Notes under the pieces: model-generated | Told to the model about the DNA's origin: nothing | What the model saw: only the letters and a program-made list of their open reading frames with translations | The model's database searches: none | Program-made: the position numbers and the translations under genes | DNA from: Ephemerocybe angulata | Lineage: Eukaryota; Basidiomycota; Agaricomycetes; Agaricales; Psathyrellaceae | DNA: 64,000 nt | NCBI GenBank assembly: GCA_013368325.1 | Contig: JAACJK010000057.1 | Span: forward strand, 868,001-932,000 | Direction of reading: 5' to 3' | In this document: positions 47,234 through 58,649 of the stretch, piece by piece | How positions within the stretch are numbered: position 1 is the first letter of the stretch | Layout: every line of letters starts with the position of its first letter

Positions 47234-48496
47234 ATGACCAACGTTCTACACGGCCATATCGATTTCCAACCTCGCCCAGTCTCCCATGCACCCTCGCCCT
47301 TTGGTTTTGGGTTCGGCCTTGGAGCGAGCAGCTCACCTCTAAGACCTGTGGCATCCTCGAGTTGGGGTGCCCCTCCAACGCCTGGCCACACCAATGTCGC
47401 CGCCTTCCACCAGCTCGCCTCTTCCATGAACCAATCCGCCATGCGAACCTCGAAACGGAGACACGACTTTGAAGACGACTTGGACAGCCAGTCTCAGAGT
47501 GGAGGGAGGGATGAATCGATGGACCGAAGTCCAACCCCGGAACGACCCAAGAGGGCTGCTCCGAAACGTGCTAGGCTGGTTCCTACCAACAACGGAGGGG
47601 ACAAAGAGAATGGCTCCTCAACCCCAACTAAGGCCTCTGGAGGGTCCCAGGACGAAATTGACGTTGGCGTATTGTTAGGTTCGTCTCGATGCTTTGACCT
47701 AGTAACTGTGATACTCATGATTGTGCCGCAACCTCCTATAGCAAGCCTACCTACGCAGAGTCTTCTGCCCTTATTCTTGAAGCTCATGAAATCACGCCCG
47801 GAGCTCAAGTCCGATGTTCTCTCCATGATCCCTAAACCGACTCTCGAAACAGCCCTGCAGGCCCTCGAACAGGCGTCGAAGAAGCTTAAAGATGCATACC
47901 CCTACTCAAGTGCCCCCTCCAGCTCGACATCCTTCGGATTCGGGTCCTCGATGCAACATTCTCACTTCTCGCAGCCACAGCCAAATCAAGGCGGCATGCG
48001 AGACTCCTACATCCTCAGTCGAATCCAGCCTCACATCACAGAATTCGTTTCCTGCTGCATATCTTATCTTCCCTACTTCACCTCGAATCAGTCATCGGAA
48101 CCGCAACCTGCACCTGGCTCTCACCTTACACAAGCAATACAGTCAATGCATAAACAAACCTCCCATCCGGTAGAAACGTTCACCTTTTTGTCCCGAGTCA
48201 TGACGCAGATTCTTTCCTTCCCGCCTCTTGCAATATCCTCAATTCCCCCTCATCTCCTTCATCGACTGGTGGTGGAATGGCAGACCTGGGTGGACGTGAT
48301 AGACAATATTGTGAACAAGCAGGGTGGGATGTTCGGAAGCGAGGCTGTTCGAGGATGGGAAGGGGTGCTGGACGAACTGGCAAACAGCCGAGCCGTAGAG
48401 GTATCGACAGCCATGCGCCCTGTTCGTGATAAATGGGTCGTAAAAGTCGGCTGGTTGCTTGGGCGGCAGGCTCCGCACGCAATGGATGAGCATTGA
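47234..48496 (+). CDS. STS1: proteasome tethering factor STS1/Cut8
   Basis: Two exons (47234-47678, 47742-48496) give 399 aa; the 63-nt intron keeps frame, so unspliced RNA is also open. The first 150 residues are low-complexity with a basic nuclear-localisation stretch (ERPKRAAPKRARLVP). The Cut8 domain follows: LLASLPTQSLLPLFLKLM, DVLSMIPKPTLETALQALEQ, KKLKDAYPYS and a helical bundle to the C-terminus. Cut8 anchors the 26S proteasome at the nuclear envelope and is itself short-lived in S. pombe. I chose the ATG at 47234 because MTNVLHGHIDF begins the conserved N-terminus. Confidence 0.9.
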   Translation: MTNVLHGHIDFQPRPVSHAPSPFGFGFGLGASSSPLRPVASSSWGAPPTPGHTNVAAFHQLASSMNQSAMRTSKRRHDFEDDLDSQSQSGGRDESMDRSPTPERPKRAAPKRARLVPTNNGGDKENGSSTPTKASGGSQDEIDVGVLLGSSRCFDLVTVILMIVPQPPIASLPTQSLLPLFLKLMKSRPELKSDVLSMIPKPTLETALQALEQASKKLKDAYPYSSAPSSSTSFGFGSSMQHSHFSQPQPNQGGMRDSYILSRIQPHITEFVSCCISYLPYFTSNQSSEPQPAPGSHLTQAIQSMHKQTSHPVETFTFLSRVMTQILSFPPLAISSIPPHLLHRLVVEWQTWVDVIDNIVNKQGGMFGSEAVRGWEGVLDELANSRAVEVSTAMRPVRDKWVVKVGWLLGRQAPHAMDEH

Positions 48497-49864
48497 GTAC
48501 CGTATGGATACTTTTCATGACCTGTTTCTTTTCATTTCCGCTTCCCTTCCCTTCGCATTTCGTCTATCTGCATCCACACGATCACGACCCCATGGTTCTA
48601 CTAGGATTAATCAACTGCACCTCACCCATTACTCTTTAATTGTAGTCATTCCCGTTCATCGCCACTATTTACCAATCTGTCTGACCACTTGCGCTGTACT
48701 CCATAGTCTTCTCACTTGAAATTATCTTTATAAAATGACAGGGATCCTTTCTGTACAGACTGCGAGAGTGACTGGGTAATTTCAGTTGGTACGCCCTGGT
48801 ACGCCGCGGACTTCTTGTATGCCGGACATGTGGCCACTGCAATTAAGCCTTCTGGATGCTTGGAAGCTTGAACTCGCTTGGATACTTTGTTTATCCTCCT
48901 TTTGGTTGGCGACGGCCAAGTCGTGGTGGGACTTAGGCGAGCATCGGCACATTGGAAAAGGATTCACAATATCCTACCTTGGGCAAAACCCTGGTCAAAC
49001 CATATCTCGGTTATTTTCAGACCCTCGAGCCCGTGTCGGTATCTACTTCTCTGCAGTAAGCATGGCTCGCGGCAAGCGAGCACAGAGGCTGGGCCGGGGG
49101 AAGGGATTACGCCACTGGAGTCTGGTGGCAGGCCGCCAGGGAAAGGATGAACTGGATACGCGAATCGACAGTGTTCTGGATTCAAGGGTTCCGCCGGAGG
49201 TTGATTAATGGAACGAGCCGCGAGTCAAAGTGGCAGGTAGAGTTGACAATGTACCAAGGAATCGAATGGGCGGAAATTAAGGATTTTCGCTGCAATGTGC
49301 GCATTCCGAATATTCCTCATGGTACATGGAAGCAACCTTCTGGAAAGTCCTCGGACACTTACACATAAGAGCTTGATCGACGGACCTTCTCGCACGAGTT
49401 CGACAAATCGAGAATTTTGCTGTAACCTCGACCTTCCTCCTCGCTTCCTATAATCCACATTCAGCTTTCATACCGTTGATACTACACATTGGAGGATCCT
49501 CTGAATTCCAGGGTTGCTGCATGCCAATGCAAAAGGAGAAAGTCGCCGCAGAGTGGTGCCAAGGATTGCATATAGCTTTCTCCCGATCCAACACGCTTTG
49601 TGGCAGCTTTTTCGTAGATTTTGCGAGATGAAGGTCGAAGCCAAGGTAGATGTTTGGCTTTGTGGGTGCCTGCGGTCCGAGGACCAGAAGGTCCCAGGGC
49701 ACGGTCCAAGTGGGAGTGGCCGGTCACGTGGAGCGCTAGGAAGGTCTCCCAAAAATATTGTTCCGGCGACGGCTATTCCGACGTAGAGCTCGTCGTCACC
49801 GCGTCCAGCGAACACCAACTAACGGAAGAACGACGAAGGCGGAGAGTTTCTACTTTCTTGATGC
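48497..49864. other. 1.37-kb intergenic stretch
   Basis: ORFs of up to 140 codons occur on both strands (for example 48786-49208) but none has family-like patterns, a signal peptide or a sensible splice chain. I see nothing supportable here. Confidence 0.45.
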
Positions 49865-51601
49865 ATGCATAGTCGTGCCATCTCTCTCTTGTCAAGGTCT
49901 TTGGTTGCAATACCCGTACAAACCAACTTCTCCCTGACATTGCAGGCCGCTGCTTCTCGGGCATGGTTGCGTCGGGTTTCTACATCTGCACCAACCACAA
50001 CCGGTGTAAAGGCCAAGGAGCCCTACCACGATGTATACACCTCACCACAGATACCAGTGAAAGATAGCCCCTTGACGTCACAAGAGAATTCGAGGTATGT
50101 GGTTGGAAAGCATCCTGCATATGCTAAGTCCTGAACGTTCTGTAGCGAACCTTCGACCAGCCACATCGCCCCAGCCATTGCACCCCCATCTGCGCAATCT
50201 GGTCCAAAGCCATGGTCATATCAATCCCCTACACCCGATCGCCAATCCTCATCTGTGGAATTTCACCCCGAATCTTCAAACGAACACGCGCGACTTGGCC
50301 GCGCAAACGCCTTGCCCCCATTATCCGAGACTAGCCCAACAACGCGTCCCTCCAGCGCTGTAAACTTTCCACATACTGCGCAGAAACCTTCGCGGACAAC
50401 CTCCTGGAGATTGCGCCCAAATGAATTCGTGCAGGAGCTAACCCGTTTAGCGCACTATGCGAGGCCAAACCCCACTCTCCCGACAATTATCGACTACCAT
50501 AATCAACACCCCGAACTCCATTCAGCACGCTCATACAACATCGTCATCGCCCTCTCACTCCAACATTCTGCCTTCTCGACCTGTCGATCCCTCTTCCTCG
50601 CTATGAGGGCTTCTCGAATAGAACGCAACGTTGAAACCTGGAAGCTAGAAATCCGGTACCTCGTCGACATAGGTCTTTGGGACACCGCATGGGCACGAGC
50701 ACAAGAATACCATCACGAGCACCGTTCTGACCGAACCGACGGTGACCCCGTACCCCTTTTCATTTGGTTGGAGCTTTTTGGGACGCCGAGGAGAGGCGTT
50801 TCTCCGAGTTCCACGAGGTCCAAACCAGTCGAGCCGTCACGAGAGAACGGTGCCTCCCCTTCGCGGGATCCATTCCTGCTGTCAGCTGAAGATTCAAGAC
50901 TATGGAACCGCCGCGTCAGCCTTCTATTCGATGCCGCACCGAAGGTCCTGTCTGATTTTCGGCAAGTTCAACCTTACGTCGTTCGTAAGGTTGTCACTTT
51001 TTTGCTTCGATTGGGGTACAGGGAAAACGCCCTTACCCTGACTCAAGGATATCTACGATCTATGCCTTCGATAATCGAGAGCAGAGCAGCCCAAGTTTGC
51101 ACCGACATCGTCAATCTCCACGTCTCCTTTGGTTCAACCAAGAAAGGCCTTGCCAAATGGAAGGAAAGCGAGGCTCTCCTTCAATCCCTCCTCGACCTCA
51201 ACTCAAGCTTGCGGCCGAACTCCGACACCTTATTTCTCTTACTATCTCCCCTCCGTCATGCGAAGAAGTGCGGTACGATGGCACGAACAATTGCCCTGTC
51301 TTTTGGCGCGAAGTGGGGTGACGAGTTGGTGGATCACCGGGTGAAGAGGCGAGTGGTTACGTTGGCACTGAAGCAAGGACGGCACGATATTGCGAGACAG
51401 TTTATGGTATCTCCGAAAGAGATAACTCATGGGCTAAAATCGTCGTCAGGGAGCGGTTCGTCCCAGCAAGAGGGGGAACTGAAACGATTGCCGCGAAGGG
51501 AGACCTTTGAACGAGTCGGGAGGGAGAAGTACCTTTGGCATGAATTGAATAATCGAATCAGGCCCTGTCGGAGGTCAAAGGAGGATGACACTTTGAAATA
51601 A
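49865..51601 (+). CDS. helical-repeat mitochondrial-type protein (PPR-like), function unknown
   Basis: Two exons (49865-50094, 50146-51601) give 561 aa. The start MHSRAISLLSRSLVAIPVQT is Arg/Ser-rich without acidic residues, a probable mitochondrial presequence. A Pro/Ser-rich linker follows. From about residue 170 the protein is helical with paired-helix units (SYNIVIALSLQHSAFSTCRS, then FLLRLGYRENALTLTQGYLR) spaced like degenerate pentatricopeptide repeats. Proteins of this kind usually bind organellar RNA, but the repeats are weak and the role is inferred only from layout. The C-terminus is basic. Confidence 0.75.
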
Positions 51602-52820
51602 TAATATGAAGTTGTTTTTGCCTTCACCGAAGTTATTCTGACAATCTTTATATTGCTGTTGCCGACTCAGTACTCAGTAGGTAAGCCAATCTCCGACGCT
51701 ACTCTCCTGAATGCATTCAGTATATCCGCCAGATGACCGTATGCATTAGACACAGACCAGGCATGCGAACCTGGTCCCTGGAGACCTATGTGATCCTTTG
51801 CTCCAAGAGTAAATTACCGGAATGGTCACGCGAATCCTGCCAAGTTCCAACACGCGTTCGGTGGAAAAATCAGGGTCGCGGACATACCACGACGTCAACC
51901 ACATCTCGAGGCGCTCGAAAGTCCGCTCATTCGCTTTCACTTCTGTGCAACGCGCCCTGAAATTTTTATTTATACTTACTGGGTTGCCGGGGTTAGGGAC
52001 CTGGCTCGGCTGCTCGCCTCATTTACGCTTTCTTTCGTGAACGCGCGAGTCCACTTCGACGGTCAGTTCGCCCATCAGATCTGCACCACGCCCTTCTGAA
52101 ATCCTTCTGGCCGCCATGGCCCTTCGGCCATTTAGGTTTAAGTAAATTACGCAGTCTTTTTGAGCAGCTCTGGAATCGGGCCACGCTTTGCTGGGCGCTT
52201 GACAGCCAAAGTTCTCGCAATGACCTTCCCTTTGGGGTAAATGGCGGGGGTCGTGGCTCGACTTCTGCCAGACTGTGCTCCATCGCTTCCCTCGTGTCTT
52301 CTTATACCTATCCAATTCCCTCTCATTCACAGGACCGACTTTTTCGTGATCCTGTACAGGACCAAGATCTTCAAGTTGCGTGCGCATATCTGGATCTCCT
52401 CCCAACAACCAGATTCCCCACCAATCTCACTCCCCATGCGCGTCGACCAACTGGTTCCTTGAGCAATCTAAAGAGAGCTACCTTCCATGCTCACGATTCA
52501 GCCGGCTTGACCGTCGATCTTTCGTCATTTGAAGAGGCTACCGAGCCTGCATGTCAGGTTTCCAATCGGTAACGTACCTTTTTCAAATAATCCCTGAATT
52601 GATTGAACGTTAATTCTGGGTTGGATCTTTCTTTTTTGGGGCGTACAACGACAAGTCTGACAACTTTCTGGTGGCAGAGGATTAGCTATAGCTCCTTCTT
52701 TCCATTTGGAGCATACTGCATGAGCTGGGTCGACACTCGCCCTTTCGCTTAAATGGCGAGTAAAATTCCCCAAGGTACCATCCCATTCCTTACTATCCCA
52801 TTGAAGCTACCTTCTCATAA
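51602..52820. other. 1.22-kb intergenic stretch
   Basis: No gene recognised. Small ORFs on both strands lack family patterns, and no inverted or direct repeats long enough to suggest an insertion were noticed. Confidence 0.45.
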
Positions 52821-53757
52821 ATGGCACCTCCTTCCACTGAACAGTTCCTTGCCCTTTCTTGTGCCAACGTCGGGGTCGGACCCGGCGGCACTACGACCAT
52901 GCTAGCGTAGGTCTTCTCTTCTTTTGCTTGAATATTCTAGCCACTCAGTACTCAACCCCTTGGCCCATTCCCAACAGTCGCGTCAGCATCGTGGATTATA
53001 AGGGAGCTGTGGTGTTCGATAAATTCGTGTCGCCCACCATGCCGGTGAGTTATTCCGCTGCTTCGTGTCTTATCACCGTCTGATGAAGCCCCTGGCTCCA
53101 AAGGTTACCGATTACAGGACAGTTACTACCGGTATAACCTCAGCTCACCTGCAGCTTCGTAAGACATTCTGTACCCTCTTTGTCCTCATGTTTCTGACCG
53201 CAGAAAATAGCTGAGGCCTGGCCTTTCCAAGCCGTACAGCAACACGTCGCCAACCTCTTCAAAGGCAAGATCCTGGTCGGCCATAGCATCTGGAACGATT
53301 TATCAGGTATGCAAACTCGTAAAACGTCCCGTATAGTCGGCCTTTAACCTGTTCATCCCTAGTTCTCGGAATTCCCCACCCGGCTGTCGCGACCAGGGAT
53401 GTGGCGTTGTATCAGGTGAGCAGAAGTCGAGTGTAAATCCCTTGATCTACTTCTAACCTCCGACATGGCAGCCGTTCCGAAATGCACTCCGCTCTCCTCA
53501 CCAGTCCGTCGGCCTTTCTACGCTGTCATTCCAGCTCCTTTGCCGTCGCTGCCAGGAAGGGCAGATCAACCCTGTGAGTATTTTCAAGGTCCCCGCCCCA
53601 AGTACTAGTCTCTGACCAAGACGTCACCCAGGTGGAAAATGCCCGGGTTGCTCTGGACCTTTATCGTTCCGACGCGGATGACTGGGAAGGGTCCATCGGT
53701 CGCGGCAATTGGCCATGCGCTCTTCCCCCCAGCACGTTCTCTCGCTGCTACTTGTGA
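52821..53757 (+). CDS. REX4-like exonuclease-fold protein, active-site residues lost
   Basis: Seven exons (52821-52906, 52978-53044, 53104-53158, 53211-53306, 53363-53415, 53472-53573, 53632-53757) give 194 aa. The order of blocks is that of RNA exonuclease 4: GVGPGG, LARVSIVDYKGAVVFDKFV, VTDYRTVTTGIT, ILVGHSIWNDLSVLGI and a final helix VENARVALDLY. In active DEDDh enzymes the first block reads DCEMVG; here it reads SCANVG, so both metal-binding acids are gone. The last block normally holds His and Asp; here these positions are not acidic. Only the Asp in WNDL remains. It is probably a pseudoenzyme, perhaps still binding RNA or partners. Confidence 0.88.
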
Positions 53758-54143
53758 GCTCGGGGTTTTTTGACGTCGCTCACCCATTTCGTTATCCTGC
53801 ATTGTCACCTTCTATCACATTGGCATGGCTTGTATCTATAGACCTCATCCTACACACCTTAGCATTGCATATACCTTTTCTACACGATCTATTCACTTTG
53901 TTACATTTTGCATAAATAGATCATCTCTATTTGGTATGTTGGTATCCATAACGAGTCGCAGTGGCGAGCCATGTCGAAGTTCCCCCAGACGTTTTGCGCT
54001 TTCGTGCCTGGCCTTCCTGGCCTTCCTCTGATCTAAGCGCTCGATACTACGTGCGAAGGAGAGTTGAAAAGGGCCGGGTTCCGTTCTCCAATTAGTGCCG
54101 AGTCTAGTTCAACGGGAAAGACGGATTAATTAAGATATCTATC
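53758..54143. other. convergent 3' region
   Basis: No gene recognised; the stop codons of the REX4-like gene and the mitochondrial carrier gene are 386 bp apart. A possible extra carrier exon near 54000 was considered but not supported. Confidence 0.4.
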
Positions 54144-55671
54144 TTAGGCTGAACAAAGGCTTACCTTCTCCGCGTCCAGGAGTCTCATCACACCTTCGTA
54201 GACAAAGAATGCGGACGCATTAACGGGGAATGCGCGCAAGAGACATGGTCCAAGGCCACGGAAAAATCCGGAATACCCATCCCGCCGAAATATATCTCGC
54301 GCAGTCCGATAAAGAGATAGTCTGCTGACAGTCGTATTTTCGGAAGGATATGGGTATGGCGACGGGTAAGGATAGGCCATCATCCGGCTGCCATGAGAGA
54401 GATGAGTTGTCATTAGCCTCAATCATGATTAGCACGCACTTCTTGAGATTGTCAGCAGGGATCGCCATAATCCAGTAAGAGAAAGCTGCGAGTCCCCCGG
54501 AAAGAAAATTAGCAGACCCGGTACTTATCTGTGGAGACGTGAGATATGAATTTGCCGTGAAATTATTCCACTCACCTCAAAGCGAGTCCCGGACAGTGAT
54601 GTGAAGCCTCGCATAAGGGCCTGAGACGATATTAAGCACTGCATACTGGCTAGGACCCCTGTGCCTCACCTCGAAGGAGAGGAACATCCAGAAAAAGTTC
54701 ACTCGAAATGCGAGACTTCCTGTAAAACCCGAGTACAGTCCTTGAATTCCTTGTACACGGATGATTTGAGTAGCACAATGTACCGGGCCTTTGAACCGTC
54801 GCTCAGCGACCGACCGTTGTGACTGCAGTTGGAGCTTCACTGAGAGCGAAGTTCATCAGCCTCGGTCTGCTTTCAACTGACCGAAATAGCTCACCTTTGA
54901 GGAGTTCGACCGGGGTGGCAATAAAGGCACTTGTCGACCCATTTAGATAGATGTAAAGGAGTCAGGGAGCAGCGTAAAATACCTGGTGCAACCAGCCATT
55001 AGCCCGGCTATCCCATGTCCAAAGAGGGTTAGTCTTTGTATCCCAGAACCGGGAGTTGGTTCTGTCATTCCTTGTCGGACAAGGAATAAGCGGTAATTAT
55101 GCAACGAGCCCAAAAGGACGGAATCTATGGCTGCCCATCCCACTGCCGGAGGGGTAGCACCCTTGTACAGAGCGCGAAACCCCTATAGTTTTATTGCGTT
55201 GTGTGGGTAAATAACCGTCAATAAAGTTAGGAAATATTGCCCGCACCTCGTTTCGAACGATTTTAGTCAGGACATCGATGGCTCCGCGATAGGTTCCAGG
55301 GGGAGAGCATTGCATGCGCGTCTTTATTGTGTCAAACCTGGCACATAAAAGGCATCAATGCCTCGCAGCTACCACCTGCTAATAAAACCTCAGTTACCGA
55401 GGGTATTTTATTGCCGGCTACAGAGCACCCTTACCTCGTGAAATAGCCTCACCCATGTCCGACTGCAACCTACGTGGCTCGATGGTCAGCTAGGTGCATC
55501 GCATTCGTACACAACAGTCTCACCTTGGTTAAACCTATTTAATGAGGGTGAACAGCGTCAGTACCACGAAGGGCATGACGCGCCTTGCCTGCAATCCTTA
55601 CCACTGCCCATCCCTGCGATGGCGCCAACTAGTCGGACATGGTTGCTCTTTTTTTCGTCTCCGGCCACCAT
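54144..55671 (-). CDS. mitochondrial carrier family (SLC25) protein
   Basis: Ten exons (55671-55602, 55534-55524, 55469-55453, 55337-55247, 55182-54983, 54929-54895, 54839-54670, 54620-54576, 54528-54440, 54387-54144) give 323 aa, the usual carrier length. Three signature repeats are visible: VAVGHGFDTIKTRMQC (Pro of PxD/ExxK/R replaced by Gly), ATPVELLKVKLQLQ and IPADNLKNRMMAYPYP. GFRALYKGATPPAVGWAAID resembles the carnitine/amino-acid carrier branch; the transported substrate is not resolved. Exons 2 and 3 are only 11 and 17 nt. The gene is divergent from the RING-CH gene over 260 bp. Confidence 0.9.
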
Positions 55672-55931
55672 ACTCGCTTTTCTCCTTCAAGATTCAGGCC
55701 AGGTCCCAGATGTGTAACTTGAGGGTCTTTGTGGAAGTAAGAAGCAAGCAGGAGAAAGGCTGATATGTCCGAACCGAGTCGCTTGAAATCGTCATGTCAC
55801 CGGCAACTAACCGGCATTTCAAAATCGCCGCCACATCCATCCACGATTCCCCACACATCTCCCGTTGTGCTGTTACACCCAAGGCAGTCTCCTCCCTTTC
55901 CCCCCTTTCTCAGCACTACATATCGGGCACA

Positions 55932-56909
55932 ATGTCAGATACACCAAATGCTACCGGAAATGACGAAAAGCAATGTCGAATATGTCTAGATGGAGTCACC
56001 GCCGAGCGGGAGCTTGGGCGTCTCATTTCCCCTTGCCAATGCAAGGGTTCTATCAGAGTGAGAGCTGGAACTCTGCAGCCTTGTCCTTCGGCCCGTCTGG
56101 CCGAGCGCTGACAATCCACAGTACGTCCATGTGAAATGTCTTCAGCAATGGAGAAACACGTCACCGTCGCAGAGCGCCTTCTTCGCGTGCCCTCAATGCC
56201 ATTACCAATATCGGTTTGCCAGGACTCAGGTTGTCGGGCTGGCCGGTAATCCGAGTACGTGGTCCTCTGAAGCTCACTATTCTGGATGCGCTAAGGTACC
56301 CGCAGTTGTGATAGCAGGCATATCGGGACTGCTGTTCACAATCCTCGTGATGCTAGCTTCCTTCGTCACAACTTACTTCATGTCATGGTTTGAGGAACCA
56401 TCCGAGCACTACGAATGGTCATACTTCCGTATCATCTCACCCTTTGAAGTCGCTACGGACCTTGTATCAGCCGCCTTCCGAATCCTGCGGGACGGGGATG
56501 TCGCCGGCATCCTTGAAGACGATTTCTTCCCTGGAGAAAATATTCACTTCAAGCAACCTTCCAAGCCTGGGTTCATGGTGCGATTCATCCGAAGATTTCT
56601 TCTAGGTCTCCCGTTGGTCGGCGCGGCCTCCTTGGTCCACCTCTTGCTTTCCATCCAGATCTTGGCCCCGGTTCAATGGCTCGCGCGTTATCGAGCTTCA
56701 AGGCGGCGGAACAACAACCGGGACGTTGCCGCTATAATCGTTGTCGGATTAATTGTGTTTGGAGCCGCTCGGTAGGCGCCTTGTTTGCATAACCGGCCAC
56801 CCACTGATGCTCCTGCAGTGCCTTATTCAAGGTGTACAAGGTCACAGAGCACTATACTAAACGATTGCTGTTACGGGCAGAAGATGCAATTCTGGAAGTT
56901 AACTCGTGA
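55932..56909 (+). CDS. RING-CH (MARCH-type) membrane E3 ubiquitin ligase
   Basis: Three exons (55932-56057, 56122-56771, 56819-56909) give 288 aa. The C4HC3 RING-CH is complete: CRICLDG, SPCQCKGSIRYVHVKCLQQW (assembled across intron 1) and FACPQCHYQY. At least two hydrophobic segments follow (VVIAGISGLLFTILVMLASF and LLGLPLVGAASLVHLLLSIQ), with a further one near IIVVGLIVFGAA. MARCH-type ligases ubiquitinate membrane proteins in ER, Golgi or endosomes; the substrate is unknown. Confidence 0.92.
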
Positions 56910-57217
56910 CGCAGGGCTGTTCTGCCCATGCTCCAAATGCTGTAAAATACGTCTTAATATATCTTAGTTTTCTACTGAAAGCGACCTTCCAAAAGTCATC
57001 CATATTCCAAGATCATACAACAAAGACGGAAGGGCAACCAGTTTCTTCAAGTTCGCCAGTCAAAGCACCCGTCAAACTGCTGTGCCAATGCGATATAGGC
57101 GCCAAAGGTTCTGTATGTAGTCCCACCCTTCCAATTAAATTGCCATGCTCTAGTTCATTCCCTGATACGTGTACAGGTGTAAGCAAAGGTTTCATTCGAT
57201 TAAAGAGTGGAACATAC

Positions 57218-57709
57218 CTAGCCCCGCTGGGGTACGGGTATGACTTGTGGATTCTGCATCAGCCATGGCATATATTGGCCACGCTCCCCGACACTCTGTT
57301 CATCATGGATTTTCTTTATTTCTTTGAACAAAGTGCCCTTCCGTCGCCACCCGTCCACTTCTCTCATTGGAATCTCTAGGATCTTCCATAAACCAATGTA
57401 GACCCCTAGAAGATAACAGCGATCATCTTCTGACGCGCATCGATTGAAGCCCCAGTCCTCCAGGGTCTGCTCATGAGTGGGGACAACGTTATCGGTCATA
57501 GCCTTCACGAGAAGGTGGTAGGTTCTAGGTGTCTTGTTGGTGCTACATTCAAATATATGTAGCCCCCAATCCTTGTCTTGGCAGAGTTCTCCGCAGTACC
57601 GGACCCGATGGCACTCGGAACATTGCTTTTGTACTGTTCCTGCTTCTTGGCATAAATCGCAAGGAGGGTAGCCATCCACATACATCCATTGCGGCCAGTT
57701 GATATGCAT
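57218..57709 (-). CDS. MYND zinc-finger protein, copy 1
   Basis: A single-exon reading of 163 aa from the ATG at 57709. The MYND finger has Cys pairs in PPCDLCQ, CSECHRVRYCGELC and a closing HIFEC. The following domain reads TYHLLVKAMTDN, DWGFNRC, LLGVYIGLWKILEIP and PWLMQNPQV. The frame is open for six more codons upstream but without ATG, so a short 5' exon is possible. MYND fingers bind proline-rich peptides; free-standing MYND proteins are expanded in Agaricomycetes and mostly uncharacterised. Copy 2 lies 940 bp upstream in the same orientation. Confidence 0.78.
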   Translation of the reverse strand: MHINWPQWMYVDGYPPCDLCQEAGTVQKQCSECHRVRYCGELCQDKDWGLHIFECSTNKTPRTYHLLVKAMTDNVVPTHEQTLEDWGFNRCASEDDRCYLLGVYIGLWKILEIPMREVDGWRRKGTLFKEIKKIHDEQSVGERGQYMPWLMQNPQVIPVPQRG

Positions 57710-57727
57710 GAGAGTCTGTGCATGCAA

Positions 57728-58649
57728 CAGTCAGGAAACTTTAGATTGTCTATAGCCTGCTCAAATCTCGCACCGGAATGAAAGGACTTGGGGAGAAGAC
57801 CAATGACCACAGACAGTAGCCAAATATGGCGGAAGACCGCCTTTGGTCGAAGGCGGTTTATATTCCATCGGTAAGGCGCCTTGTTTCGAACGGAATAGCT
57901 GAAACAGTGTAGATAGATCCAGTCCTAGTATTAGTATGGAGTAGAGCATAGGAGAACTAGATACTAGTGGCCAAACTTAAGATGATGTAACACTAATTTT
58001 CTTTCCTTCAACGCTGCAGCGATTTTTAGATCTACAAATTGAGCTGCTGAAGGTGAGTACCTGACTAAGGCCCGGTAGCATGTTGTGCCGCTGGTCGGCC
58101 TTACAGATGTTATATGTCCATGGAACTGTCTTGAGTAGTGGCGGCCTTGATGGTGCGCGTCATGCACAATTTAGACGCCCAGGCTTAAGCGCCATCAAAC
58201 AGCACTTGCTAAGCAACGCCTTCTAGGTGCGCAAGAGCTAGCGCAGTGCTATGGAGCGGGGATGGCAGTATATAGGTTGAATTTGCACCTTCTGGTACGC
58301 TCTTGTACGGCCTCTGAATTCTTCCTGGCGATTAAGACAGCAATGCTTTCCGCCGTTCCTCTGAGGGTCATTGATGTCACCAGCCTTGCTTCTACTTAAC
58401 GTCTTCCCGCGATATAGACCGTTCATGCGAAGTCTGGTTCGAACTATCATTAAAATTACACATTCAAGCATAATTTCCTGACAGGGTCGCTATTGATACA
58501 AAGCTTCCTCAAAACCATCGAGTTTTCTATCACCAGACAGAATCAGACATGTGGATGCCACTACCAGAGAGATCTTACGGACAACTAGTACTGTATCAGC
58601 AACGCTACTTGTTTAGGGGACATCTGAGCGTACCTGCCGCCCTAGGACT
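57728..58649. other. spacer between the two MYND genes
   Basis: No gene recognised in about 0.9 kb. A GGTTCGAACTA string at 58436 resembles a tRNA B box, but no A box or cloverleaf accompanies it. Confidence 0.45.

Noticed and set aside
48786..49208. 140-codon + strand ORF
   Set aside because: Low-information sequence, overlapped by ORFs in other frames, no recognisable domain.
53990..54060. Extra 3' exon for the mitochondrial carrier
   Set aside because: GTAAGC at the end of the frame looks like a donor and a TTAG acceptor exists near 54035, but the added residues do not match any carrier C-terminus.
58400..58460. Possible tRNA (GGTTCGAACTA resembling a B box)
   Set aside because: No A box at the right distance and no paired acceptor, anticodon or T stems.
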